64,000 nt of DNA from Taxillus chinensis (taxonomy: Eukaryota > Streptophyta > Magnoliopsida > Santalales > Loranthaceae). The stretch lies in assembly GCA_023512835.1 (NCBI GenBank), contig CM042090.1:52997365-53061364 (forward strand). The letters are read 5' to 3'. Below the pieces are notes generated by a model. It saw nothing but the letters and a program-made list of their open reading frames with translations. It was not told the origin of the DNA and made no database searches. A program made the position numbers and the translations under genes. Positions 48,001-51,479 of this stretch are shown in pieces (the stretch's first letter is position 1; each line of letters opens with the position of its first letter).

Positions 48001-49753
48001 TATTAAGAAGGTAGAGAAGATTGACATCAAATAAGGTAAAAAAATTAAGAGAAGACAAAAAAGGACTTAGATAAAAGTGATAACAAATTATATGAAATTA
48101 CTAAACTTGAAAAAAAGACTAATAACTTATATGAATTTTTGAAAAAGAAGAATTCATGCATTAAATCAATATAAATTTTCTATATGTATTGGTTCATATA
48201 GCCTATCGCATATTATTGGAATTATGGTTTGTTGGTTTGGTTTAATTTTATTAAGTGCTATCATGATTAAAAACGTTTGAGGATGAAAAGTGTTTAATTT
48301 CTCTAGGTAGATAAATGAAATAAGTGAGAATAGACAAGTTAAAATTTATCACACCTCATTGTAGCAAAAGTGTCAACTCTATTATGAAACCTTATGATTG
48401 TCAAATGACTAGAGCAAGAAACAAAAATAAAGTGATTAGAGTACTAAAAGACCAAGAATAACAAAATCTGATATATCCATTGAGAAAAGATGAACAATGA
48501 AATGGCCTTACAAAAAAATTAAACACATGGTAAATAATAGATTTCTATATCCATAACACATAAATATATTGAATAAGATCTTTAATTTCTATATTTTGTT
48601 TTCTGTATCATTAGAGTTCATATTGAAATTTTAATTTTTAATTGTGAAGACCGTTTCTATAAGAGAAAAAATGTGTTTTAAAAAATATATTTTTTAAAAA
48701 TTGAATCTTATAAAATTTAGAAGAAAAAAAATATGATGAACTCAGATAATAATTAAATTTAAATTTAAAAACAGAAAATATTTAAAAATAATTTTTAAAA
48801 TAATTGTGAGACCCACGTGTTTTGAAAAAAGAAGTCTGAATTTAATCATATTAAATTATTATAAGACCTACGCTTTTAGAATTTGAAAATCAAAAAATAT
48901 TTTCAAAACCATGTACAAAACAAAGCCTGAGATTCTCAATTTTTAAGGAGTTAATAGTTTAAGGTTGCAATTGATGAACAAAAGAGGAATTGAAGTCTCT
49001 CCTTTTTGCTTCATAGATCCATCTCTTGTGTTGAAGAGGTCTCCATCATTAATAATATAAAACAAAAGAAAAAACTAGTGGGTACAAGTGAAATTTGGGT
49101 TGAGAAGTGGAATAAGTGCGTATAGTCCAGTTATCTATCTCCAAAACAGGATTAATGGATTACCAACATTATCATTAAATATATTTTTAATTATGAGTTT
49201 GGAATTTTGTGAACCCACACATATTAGAAGTCTCAAACTTGAAAAAGGAAAATCATAGCTATTAGCAATTTCCAGCAAGATGAGTTTGTCTCCCAGTAGA
49301 GGGACCACGTGAAAAAGAAATAATTTTAACATATTAAATCAAGCTAATAAAATACCTCCATTTGGACACGCATGGTCTCTAACAATCCAATCATTCCAGA
49401 GGCATGCTGAGACACAGCTTCAACATGTTCATTCTTACCACGTACGAGCTTCCTAATCAATCTAGATTTTTTCTCTTTCTTTTTCTCCTTTGATGGAACA
49501 ATGAGGCCCCTATTTCAAAATGAGGAAGAATTCATGCTAAGACAAAAATGATCAGAAAAGAAGACAAATACAAAGATGTCATCATGTAAACAGTTTTATT
49601 TTAACCACAGGGAAAAAAATAAGCCAAGAGGAGAAGCACATTCATGAAAAAAAATTAAGAAGACTAAGATGCAAAAGAATAAATACCCTGCAGCACCTGC
49701 AGAAGCCAAAAGAACTTCAAATGCAGTCTCACGAAGGTCATCATCAGTGATAC
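8919..49753 (-). CDS. PATROL1: Plant Unc-13 homologue (MUN/DUF810), 22 exons, 5' incomplete, frameshifted
   Basis: A spliced gene was read by hand on the minus strand. Its 22 exons all have GT-AG borders and matching phases and give about 912 residues ending at TAG 8921-8919. Sum of exons is 2739 nt, one more than the frame allows because exon 10 has one extra A. The protein matches the plant DUF810/Unc-13 family from the [10 protein letters not shown] region to the C-terminus [11 protein letters not shown]. By eye it resembles PATROL1 more than its paralogues. Known role in Arabidopsis: a cytosolic MUN-domain protein that aids exocytic delivery of the plasma-membrane H+-ATPase and interacts with the exocyst. 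By homology MHD1 lies roughly in exons 12-16 and MHD2 in exons 18-21. Family members are about 1000-1100 residues, so roughly 190 N-terminal residues are missing; no candidate exon was found between 49754 and 64000. The genomic span is over 40.8 kb because the introns are full of transposons. Family assignment is secure; the orthologue choice is inference. Confidence 0.88.
9475..9570 (-). CDS. PATROL1: Unc-13 homologue exon 21
   Basis: 96 nt, 32 codons, residues 824-855, landmark [19 protein letters not shown], ending IKLHGYE. Acceptor TATAG, donor GAG|GTTAGA. Confidence 0.92.
9869..9964 (-). CDS. PATROL1: Unc-13 homologue exon 20
   Basis: 96 nt, 32 codons, residues 792-823, landmark [12 protein letters not shown], then an acidic [10 protein letters not shown] helix. 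Acceptor ATTAG, donor AAG|GTATAT. Confidence 0.92.
10050..10127 (-). CDS. PATROL1: Unc-13 homologue exon 19
   Basis: 78 nt, 26 codons, residues 766-791, landmark [19 protein letters not shown], the conserved core of the C-terminal MHD2 region. Acceptor CTGCAG, donor CTG|GTTTGT. Confidence 0.92.
10617..11376. mobile_element. Non-autonomous TIR element rich in GTTCGCGAAC palindromes
   Basis: Starts GGTTTGTAAACGAACCGAAC and ends as the complement of GGACTGTAAACGAATC, forming imperfect TIRs. The 760-bp body repeats TTCGCGAAC, GTTCACGAAC and GTTCATGAAC many times on both strands, as in hAT- or Mutator-type MITEs with subterminal palindromes. A clear TSD was not found. It lies in the intron between exons 18 and 19 and encodes nothing. 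Confidence 0.7.
11483..11589 (-). CDS. PATROL1: Unc-13 homologue exon 18
   Basis: 107 nt, residues 730-765, landmark [20 protein letters not shown]. Acceptor TTTTTAG, donor CTG|GTAAGT. Only an 86-nt intron separates it from exon 17. The next intron holds the GTTCGCGAAC-rich MITE. Confidence 0.92.
11676..11780 (-). CDS. PATROL1: Unc-13 homologue exon 17
   Basis: 105 nt, residues 695-729 plus one base, landmark [20 protein letters not shown], ending RICEFT. Acceptor CATTTAG, donor CTG|GTAAGA. Phase 1 in, phase 1 out. Confidence 0.92.
12040..12420 (+). mobile_element. Ty1/copia 3' end remnant
   Basis: Plus strand shows the C-terminal RNase H tail ([15 protein letters not shown]), a stop, a purine tract TTGAGGTGGAGTG and what looks like an LTR start TGTCATGCAATG. 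It is opposite in orientation to the host gene, in the intron between exons 16 and 17. Upstream pol is missing. Confidence 0.65.
12497..12578 (-). CDS. PATROL1: Unc-13 homologue exon 16
   Basis: 82 nt, residues 668-694 plus one base, landmark [17 protein letters not shown]. Acceptor CACAG, donor TTA|GTATGT. It is separated from exon 15 by a 4.2-kb intron that holds a gypsy element with TSD. Confidence 0.9.
12918..13269 (-). repeat. 3' LTR of the intronic gypsy element
   Basis: 352 bp, similar over its whole length to 15676-16025, with shared runs such as AACATAATAAATGTCCCCAA. The plus-strand first dinucleotide is TA instead of TG, a probable C-to-T transition on the other strand. The copy in 15676-16025 carries about 40 bp not present here. 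Confidence 0.88.
15676..16025 (-). repeat. 5' LTR of the intronic gypsy element
   Basis: 350 bp, starts TGATAGGAACC and ends AGAACCCAACG on plus. The last base is G where the partner has A, so each LTR has lost one terminal consensus base. Adjacent TSD GGCAT at 16026-16030. Confidence 0.88.
16031..16700. repeat. Possible TIR repeat with GC-rich core
   Basis: AT-rich ends (GGTTTTGCCAAG near 16037; complement of GGCGTTTTGTTAAG near 16680) enclose a GC-rich core at 16240-16500. It resembles the other AT-end/GC-core repeats in this window. The gypsy element inserted at its left edge. Ends are weak. Confidence 0.3.
16788..16966 (-). CDS. PATROL1: Unc-13 homologue exon 15
   Basis: 179 nt, residues 608-667, landmark [20 protein letters not shown], ending [14 protein letters not shown]. 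Acceptor TGCAG, donor TAT|GTGAGT. The [11 protein letters not shown] wording is closer to PATROL1 than to its paralogues as I know them. Confidence 0.91.
16967..18092. other. Intron 14, no recognised element
   Basis: AT-rich intron of 1.1 kb between exons 14 and 15. Short open frames exist but lack any family resemblance. Nothing else is supported. Confidence 0.5.
18093..18210 (-). CDS. PATROL1: Unc-13 homologue exon 14
   Basis: 118 nt, residues 569-607 plus one base, landmark [20 protein letters not shown]. Acceptor TTGCAG, donor TTGG|GTACAC, leaving phase 1, which exon 15 completes as an Ala codon. Confidence 0.91.
18374..18600. repeat. Fragment of a GGTACGGT-type repeat
   Basis: CGGTTCAAAAATATGCGAG followed by GGAACGGTACGGTGAGGGACG and an AT tract. 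Related text occurs at 26690-26740 and 47770-47830 on the other strand and at 53320-53400, so this is a dispersed family. Ends unresolved. Confidence 0.4.
18641..19118 (-). mobile_element. 5'-truncated LINE with 22-bp TSD
   Basis: The translated 3' end ([12 protein letters not shown] and [13 protein letters not shown] in two frames) matches the end of the LINE at 57577-63214. A T-rich start (poly-A on minus) is at 18641. Flanks repeat CAAAAGTTACAT and the following 10 bases at 18619-18640 and 19119-19140, 20 of 22 identical: a target-site duplication. It sits in the intron between exons 13 and 14. Confidence 0.9.
19141..20163. other. Rest of intron 13: degenerate repeats
   Basis: AT-rich up to 19400. 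The segment 19735-19925 has GC-rich text with CCAAGGCGCTGCCTTAGACC, like the AGGCGC-type repeats at 30335 and 47220. No coding evidence. Confidence 0.35.
20164..20235 (-). CDS. PATROL1: Unc-13 homologue exon 13
   Basis: 72 nt, 24 codons, residues 545-568, landmark [20 protein letters not shown]. Acceptor TTACAG, donor GAG|GTATTG. The following 1.95-kb intron contains a LINE 3' insertion with TSD. Confidence 0.92.
20418..20510 (-). CDS. PATROL1: Unc-13 homologue exon 12
   Basis: 93 nt, 31 codons, residues 514-544, landmark [20 protein letters not shown]. Acceptor CTTAG, donor GAG|GTAATT. By homology near the start of MHD1. Confidence 0.92.
20511..21261. other. Intron 11, no recognised element
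   Basis: 751 nt between exons 11 and 12, AT-rich with short TG-rich runs. Open frames on minus have no family similarity. Nothing else is supported. Confidence 0.5.
21262..21417 (-). CDS. PATROL1: Unc-13 homologue exon 11
   Basis: 156 nt, 52 codons, residues 462-513, landmark [19 protein letters not shown], then [11 protein letters not shown]. Acceptor TTCCAG, donor CAG|GTGGGT. Intact and well conserved, which argues that the exon 10 break is recent or artefactual. Confidence 0.92.
21516..21702 (-). pseudogene. PATROL1: Unc-13 homologue exon 10 with a 1-nt frameshift
   Basis: 187 nt between two phase-0 exons, where 186 is required. The reading is normal for 26 codons, with landmark [14 protein letters not shown]. 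Then an A8 run (T8 at 21624-21631 on plus) shifts the frame by +1, and a TAA appears at 21582-21580. Downstream of the run the +1-corrected frame again matches the family, with [14 protein letters not shown] then LHKLYGNKL. Acceptor ATACAG, donor TTG|GTAATA. Either a real disabling indel or a homopolymer error in the assembly. Confidence 0.88.
22111..22862. mobile_element. TIR MITE of about 750 bp
   Basis: Symmetric ends AAGGCTCC and GGAGCCTT, with extended similarity (AAGGCTCCATTTCAATAGG versus the complement of the right end, AAGGCTCCTTTTGTTTCG). AT-rich arms enclose a GC-rich core at 22290-22660. The terminus resembles hAT-type MITEs. No TSD is evident. It lies in the intron between exons 9 and 10. 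Confidence 0.6.
22863..23437. other. Rest of intron 9
   Basis: AT-rich intron sequence without a recognisable gene or repeat. Confidence 0.5.
23438..23518 (-). CDS. PATROL1: Unc-13 homologue exon 9
   Basis: 81 nt, 27 codons, residues 373-399, landmark [16 protein letters not shown], ending NAFAR. Acceptor CTGCAG, donor AGG|GTAAAA, phase 0 at both ends. This fixes the phase expected for exon 10. Confidence 0.9.
23692..23763 (-). CDS. PATROL1: Unc-13 homologue exon 8
   Basis: 72 nt, 24 codons, residues 349-372, landmark [17 protein letters not shown]. Acceptor TATAG, donor CTG|GTGTGT. The family shows the same order (QLGDYHLHF, then a VAMI/VARRLLLEEP helix), so splicing across the 14.9-kb intron is implied by the protein. 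Confidence 0.87.
23764..24290. other. 3' end of intron 7 upstream of exon 8
   Basis: AT-rich, with poly-A runs near 24170 and no coding signal. It lies between exon 8 and the first nested transposon of the 14.9-kb intron. Confidence 0.45.
24290..24594 (-). mobile_element. LINE C-terminal fragment
   Basis: Minus strand encodes [19 protein letters not shown], typical of the zf-RVT tail of plant LINE RT proteins, followed by stops. The copia LTR starts directly beside it at 24595. No TSD was found. Confidence 0.65.
24595..24821 (-). repeat. copia LTR (probable 3' LTR of the split element)
   Basis: Begins TGAGAAATA and ends AATTAACTTTCA on plus. It shares its whole layout (CATTCACCTTGC, ACAACAATTAATAC repeats, ATTAATGAATCTAAATTAAC) with 38337-38639, which has an extra stretch of about 75 bp. 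With pol pieces between them on the same strand these look like two LTRs of one element. No matching TSD was seen, so one end may be rearranged. Confidence 0.65.
24900..25640. mobile_element. Tourist-like MITE (PIF/Harbinger type) with TTA TSD
   Basis: Ends GAACATCTCTATTAG and, on the other strand, GAGAATCTCTGATAA. Flanked by TTA at 24897-24899 and 25641-25643, the 3-bp TSD of PIF/Harbinger elements. AT-rich arms surround a pyrimidine-rich core (25090-25470). It interrupts the copia between RNase H and the 3' LTR. Confidence 0.65.
25650..28020 (-). mobile_element. Ty1/copia pol, RT-RNase H half of a split element
   Basis: Reading on minus from 28020 down: integrase C-terminal region (QKGYLCY-like and DVTFNE-like text), RT ([27 protein letters not shown] in mixed frames), then after an insert RNase H with [32 protein letters not shown] and [16 protein letters not shown]. 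Many stops. It pairs with the gag-integrase half at 37140-38330 and the LTRs at 24595 and 38337. Confidence 0.75.
26130..26742. mobile_element. GC-core repeat inserted in the copia RT/RNase H
   Basis: It splits the copia frame between the YLKGT-like motif and the RNase H start. Starts CGGCTAAAGCGCCGCC, ends CAAAATTTTAAAGC. The right end carries CCTTGGCATACAACAT and ACCGTGTTCCAAAA, shared with 47770-47830. Flanks ATTTGAAAATAT and ATTTGAGATAT may be a diverged 9-11-bp TSD. Confidence 0.5.
28020..28800 (+). mobile_element. Plus-strand LTR end, PBS and gag start of a retrotransposon
   Basis: An LTR-like end with a (TA)n tract (28149-28173) closes with TTTTTCA, followed by TTGGTATTAGATCC (PBS-like, 28230). 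After a GC-rich leader with TCG/GTC-rich triplets the text [12 protein letters not shown] (about 28730) is like the N-terminus of copia gag. Gag is cut at about 28790. It could be the 5' end of the plus copia at 33341-36850. Confidence 0.5.
28980..29190 (-). repeat. 3' LTR-like segment followed by a PBS
   Basis: On minus, the copia purine tract TTGAGGGGGAGAG (about 29185) is followed by an LTR-like AT-rich segment, then TTGGTATCAGAGCAGG at about 28988-29003, a perfect initiator-Met PBS. An LTR with pol on one side and a PBS on the other suggests a tandem or recombined copia arrangement. Confidence 0.5.
29190..33340 (-). mobile_element. Ty1/copia pol, minus copy, decayed, with nested insert
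   Basis: From right to left: GAG-pre-integrase, integrase core ([16 protein letters not shown]), integrase C-terminal part ([16 protein letters not shown], 31976-32569), RT ([11 protein letters not shown]; catalytic YVDDMIV at 29989-30216) and RNase H ([24 protein letters not shown], 29374-29595). Stops and shifts throughout. It closely resembles the plus copy beginning at 33341, with which it forms a head-to-head pair. An 1117-bp element splits RT at 30335-31451. Confidence 0.85.
30335..31451. mobile_element. 1.1-kb non-autonomous element in copia RT, TSD TATAC
   Basis: Interrupts the RT between the motif before the PPPGF segment and the PPPGF itself. Flanked by TATAC at 30330-30334 and 31452-31456. 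Ends carry AGGTGCAAGACGCACTC and GCCTTTTGCGCC-like text (AGGCGC family). AT-rich left, GC-rich core at 30850-31440. No transposase frame. Confidence 0.65.
33341..36661 (+). mobile_element. Ty1/copia pol, plus copy, decayed
   Basis: In order: protease-like [14 protein letters not shown] (33341), GAG-pre-integrase, integrase core ([23 protein letters not shown]), integrase C-terminal part (34373-35065, with a duplicated [14 protein letters not shown]), RT (35261-35494; [11 protein letters not shown] in 35638-36018) and RNase H (36216-36661, [17 protein letters not shown]). Ends with the purine tract TTGAGGAGGAG. At least five frame breaks. It is truncated at its 5' side exactly where the minus copy is. 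Confidence 0.87.
36662..36855 (+). repeat. Probable 3' LTR of the plus copia
   Basis: Follows the purine tract. AT-rich, with a TATATTTATA promoter-like stretch and a copia-like end CCTCTCTTATTTTCTAC. No clear partner LTR was found, so the end is approximate. Confidence 0.45.
36856..37139. other. Unassigned AT-rich stretch
   Basis: Between the plus copia's end and the gag-integrase half of the older split copia. TTCATTCCATTTCATTTTTC is MITE-like but no ends were seen. Confidence 0.35.
37140..38336 (-). mobile_element. Ty1/copia gag, protease and integrase start of the split element
   Basis: Minus strand shows protease/gag text ([15 protein letters not shown], 37750-37971) and integrase start ([15 protein letters not shown], SFIDDCSRVT, 37149-37403) in shifted frames. 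The LTR lies immediately to the right. The remaining pol is at 25650-28020, so about 9.1 kb of younger sequence separates the two halves. Confidence 0.65.
38337..38639 (-). repeat. copia LTR 20 nt from the exon 7 splice donor
   Basis: Starts AGTGAGAAATA and ends TTAACTTGCA on plus. Related to 24595-24821. The outer edge lies 20 nt inside the intron after exon 7 (donor at 38659). On minus this is the 5' LTR, so its promoter would read in the gene's direction through the intron. Confidence 0.65.
38660..38890 (-). CDS. PATROL1: Unc-13 homologue exon 7
   Basis: 231 nt, 77 codons, residues 272-348, landmarks [18 protein letters not shown] and [17 protein letters not shown]. Acceptor CTCAG, donor GAG|GTTTGA. 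The intron behind it is 14.9 kb, and a copia LTR begins only 20 nt after the donor. A large open frame here supports the exon. Confidence 0.92.
39400..41767 (-). mobile_element. Ty1/copia 5' half: LTR, PBS, gag, protease, integrase start
   Basis: 5' LTR 41767-41531, then PBS TAGTATCAGAGCC (about 41516-41528), a GAC/CGA-rich leader (41000-41480), gag (40434-40706, [18 protein letters not shown]), protease ([16 protein letters not shown], 40011-40325), pre-integrase ([17 protein letters not shown], 39541-39726) and a trace of integrase to about 39400. RT, RNase H and the 3' LTR are absent. It lies in the intron between exons 6 and 7. Confidence 0.8.
41531..41767 (-). repeat. 5' LTR of the intron 6 copia
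   Basis: On minus starts TGAAGTCAATTATTAG and ends TTTTGTATCA before the PBS. Contains a TATAAATATA box (about 41588) and a polyadenylation-like AT tract. 237 bp. No second copy in the window. Confidence 0.6.
41768..42435. other. Intron 6 sequence, nothing recognised
   Basis: AT-rich with short A/C runs. No domain-like translation in either direction. Confidence 0.4.
42446..42754 (-). mobile_element. 5'-truncated LINE with 10-bp TSD
   Basis: A T10 tract at the left (poly-A on minus) and flanks ATGTCAACAT at 42436-42445 and 42755-42764. Minus translation has the LINE tail-like [17 protein letters not shown]. 309 bp in the intron between exons 6 and 7. Confidence 0.75.
43438..43539 (-). CDS. 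PATROL1: Unc-13 homologue exon 6
   Basis: 102 nt, 34 codons, residues 238-271, landmark [16 protein letters not shown]. Acceptor GATTAG, donor CAG|GTATCT. The next intron (38891-43437) is 4.5 kb and carries a copia 5' half and a LINE 3' end. Confidence 0.92.
43711..43870. repeat. 81-bp tandem duplication in intron 5
   Basis: Two adjacent copies, 43711-43791 and 43792-43870, starting AATATATCAAAAG and ending ACACTACCTTTAA, with few differences. A local duplication in the intron between exons 5 and 6. Confidence 0.85.
43954..44163 (-). CDS. PATROL1: Unc-13 homologue exon 5
   Basis: 210 nt, 70 codons, residues 168-237, landmark [20 protein letters not shown], then a conserved [19 protein letters not shown] helix. 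Acceptor CGTCAG, donor GAG|GTTGGT. No stop or shift. Confidence 0.92.
44824..44934 (-). CDS. PATROL1: Unc-13 homologue exon 4
   Basis: 111 nt, 37 codons, residues 131-167, landmark [18 protein letters not shown], ending LLAKIEESE. Acceptor ATATAG, donor GAG|GTATGA-type. It follows exon 3 after a 112-nt intron. Confidence 0.91.
45047..45214 (-). CDS. PATROL1: Unc-13 homologue exon 3
   Basis: 168 nt, 56 codons, residues 75-130, landmarks [19 protein letters not shown] and [15 protein letters not shown]. Acceptor TCACAG, donor CAG|GTAGGT. It is separated from exon 2 by a 4.1-kb intron holding a deleted copia copy. One of the most conserved blocks of the family. Confidence 0.92.
45430..46965 (-). 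mobile_element. Ty1/copia copy with internal deletion
   Basis: On minus: integrase C-terminal region (46360-46960), the start of RT (46200-46330), then a jump at about 46180 to RNase H (45720-46170), the purine tract and an AT-rich LTR-like end (45430-45600). Most of RT is deleted. Same family as the pair at 29190-36661. In the intron between exons 2 and 3. Confidence 0.75.
46966..47835. repeat. Degenerate AGGCG/GGTACGGT-type repeats
   Basis: A CT-rich stretch (46995-47022), AGGCG-rich text at 47221-47285, a GAAGTCGAAGTTGATCGTC-like leader (47310-47460), and an end at 47770-47830 shared with 26690-26740 (CTCGGCATACAACATC, CCGTACCGCATTCCA). Probably one or two non-autonomous elements. Borders uncertain. 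Confidence 0.45.
47836..49355. other. Rest of intron 2, AT-rich
   Basis: About 1.5 kb of AT-rich intron with no coding, repeat or RNA signal that I can support. Confidence 0.45.
49356..49509 (-). CDS. PATROL1: Unc-13 homologue exon 2
   Basis: 154 nt, residues 23-74, with a lysine-rich stretch [12 protein letters not shown] followed by a conserved helix ending in [11 protein letters not shown]. Phase 2 in, phase 0 out, donor GAG|GTATTT. The lysine-rich segment is typical of the plant family. Confidence 0.88.
49687..49753 (-). CDS. PATROL1: Unc-13 homologue exon 1 of window
   Basis: 67 nt, residues 1-22 of the visible protein, landmark [17 protein letters not shown]. The acceptor CTTTCAG leaves two bases that complete a Gly codon begun in an unseen upstream exon. 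The donor GG|GTATTT leaves phase 2. This is the start of the conserved DUF810 block in the family. Confidence 0.85.
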
Positions 49754-50500
49754 CTGAAAGCAATAAAAGGAGCAACTATAAAGGATAACACCAAGCCCAT
49801 ACATGTTTTCAGTACTACTTTCATGAGAATTCTAATGTGTCACCAATTATCTAGAGTGCAGTCTTAGCTTATATGAAGTCTGCAAAAGTATTGCAAAGCA
49901 AAAACATGGACTTTATTTATGTAGAGCATAACCTGGTTGCATGTAATACTCTATTGAAGCCAAGAGGGCCATTAGATTAAGGTCACAAATCAATGCTCAC
50001 CCCACCAAATGATCTCCTTAGAAATAAGCTACTACTACATACTATTTTTTCTTGAAGCAACCAAGATACAAGCCTAAACCAATGTTCCTTCACTCCCATA
50101 TGAGTCATGAGACTGCCTATAAAGAACTAAGTAGGATCTTTTTAAAAGGCAATGTATTACAGGTTAGACTGTTAGAGAGCCATTTAACATGGGCCGAATA
50201 ATATACAATCTAGCAAAGAGTGCTTAGGTTTAAGGTCGTGTAATTCCGAAGGTAATGAAGCAGGTGTATGGAGGTAATGGAGTTTATAGTAATCCATAGG
50301 GGCTTACAGAAAATGGAGAAAAACAGTGCTCGCTTAAGCTCAAAAAAATCTCTAGGGCTTGCCAATGAGTCACATGCCAGTCTCGTTCGAGCACATTTAG
50401 AAGCCTCATATACACGGAAAAACTTGAATGCTCCTACATGGGTTAGCATTGGTGGATGTAAGTAGCACATGACTCTTAATGAAGGAGAATAAATACATTA
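49754..50500. other. Intron upstream of exon 1, nothing recognised
   Basis: The host gene's next 5' exon should lie upstream on minus, but no family-like translation is seen here. One minus frame at 50210-50470 has no similarity that I recognise. Confidence 0.45.
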
Positions 50501-51180
50501 TAATAAAATAAACCAACACATCCCTACTCTATGCCTAACTTGGTTACAATAGGATGAAAATCCTTGCTACTAAGCCCAATTGGTGAGAAAATTAGCAAGT
50601 TGATCTCCAGAGTTCACAAATTCCATGTCAACTATGTTGTCTTCAAGATTTTCCTTTACGAAATGATGATGAGTCTCCACATACTTTGTGCAGTCATGAT
50701 GCAGTGGATTGTAATCGCGGATAACTATATAGTACCATAAAGATGTTCAAAGCTAGTCTAAGCTCCTATATAAAATTTTCCAACCATTAAGAGCTCACAA
50801 ATAACTAGAGCAATTGCTCTAAATTCAACCTAAGCACTAGATTGAGTTGCAACATTTTGTTTCTTGCGTCTCTATGTGACTAAATTTCCTCCAACATATT
50901 AAGATATAGACTGTATCACTAGGAGAAATAGCTCTGCAACAGTGTGCTTCAATTAGAGAATGAGCATAAAATAAGATAACTTTCTTAGGTGATGACAAAA
51001 GAATATCCTATAAACAACATCCATATGTGAAGAATATGGATCATGAATGAATTGGCTCACAAGACTCACTGCAAAGACAATATTCGGTCATGTATAAGAG
51101 AGACAAATCAACTTAAGTCATTGATGGTACCTTTTATCAGCAGGTTCACCCTTTTTACAATGAAACTAGAATTGGAGTTC
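50500..51180 (-). mobile_element. Ty1/copia RNase H remnant
   Basis: Minus translation shows HDCTKYVETHHHFVKENLED (the copia motif KxIEVDxHFIxEK), then MEFVNSGDQLANFLT. Further RNase H pieces follow at 50800-50900. Heavily decayed. Confidence 0.65.
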
Positions 51181-51440
51181 TTTTTTTTTATCCGGAAAAA
51201 ATATAAATTAAAACAACGACTAGGTGAAAGATTATACAGTACAAAAGGACCAAAGCTAAAAGACCCTATTCATACAAGAAACATTACATCACGGCAATAC
51301 CTAATCAAAAAAACCCAAAAATGCATTTTAAGCCCGAGTTGAGCTCTCGGTGCTGTCAAAAAATCGGCGATTCCACTCATGCCATAGCACCCAAAAGACC
51401 ACCATAGGGATAGGGCTCACAAAATCATATCTCAAGTGTC
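51181..51440 (-). mobile_element. LINE 3' end remnant
   Basis: Starts at a T10 tract (poly-A on minus). Minus translation near 51350-51420 has VLWHEWNRRFF, typical of the LINE tail. TSD not identified. Confidence 0.6.
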
Positions 51441-51479
51441 ATCCTATATCGGATCATCACCCGATAACTTTATGTTTAG

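Noticed and set aside
49754..51200. Possible upstream exon of the host gene
   Set aside because: No minus translation resembles the family N-terminus; the area holds copia and LINE remnants.
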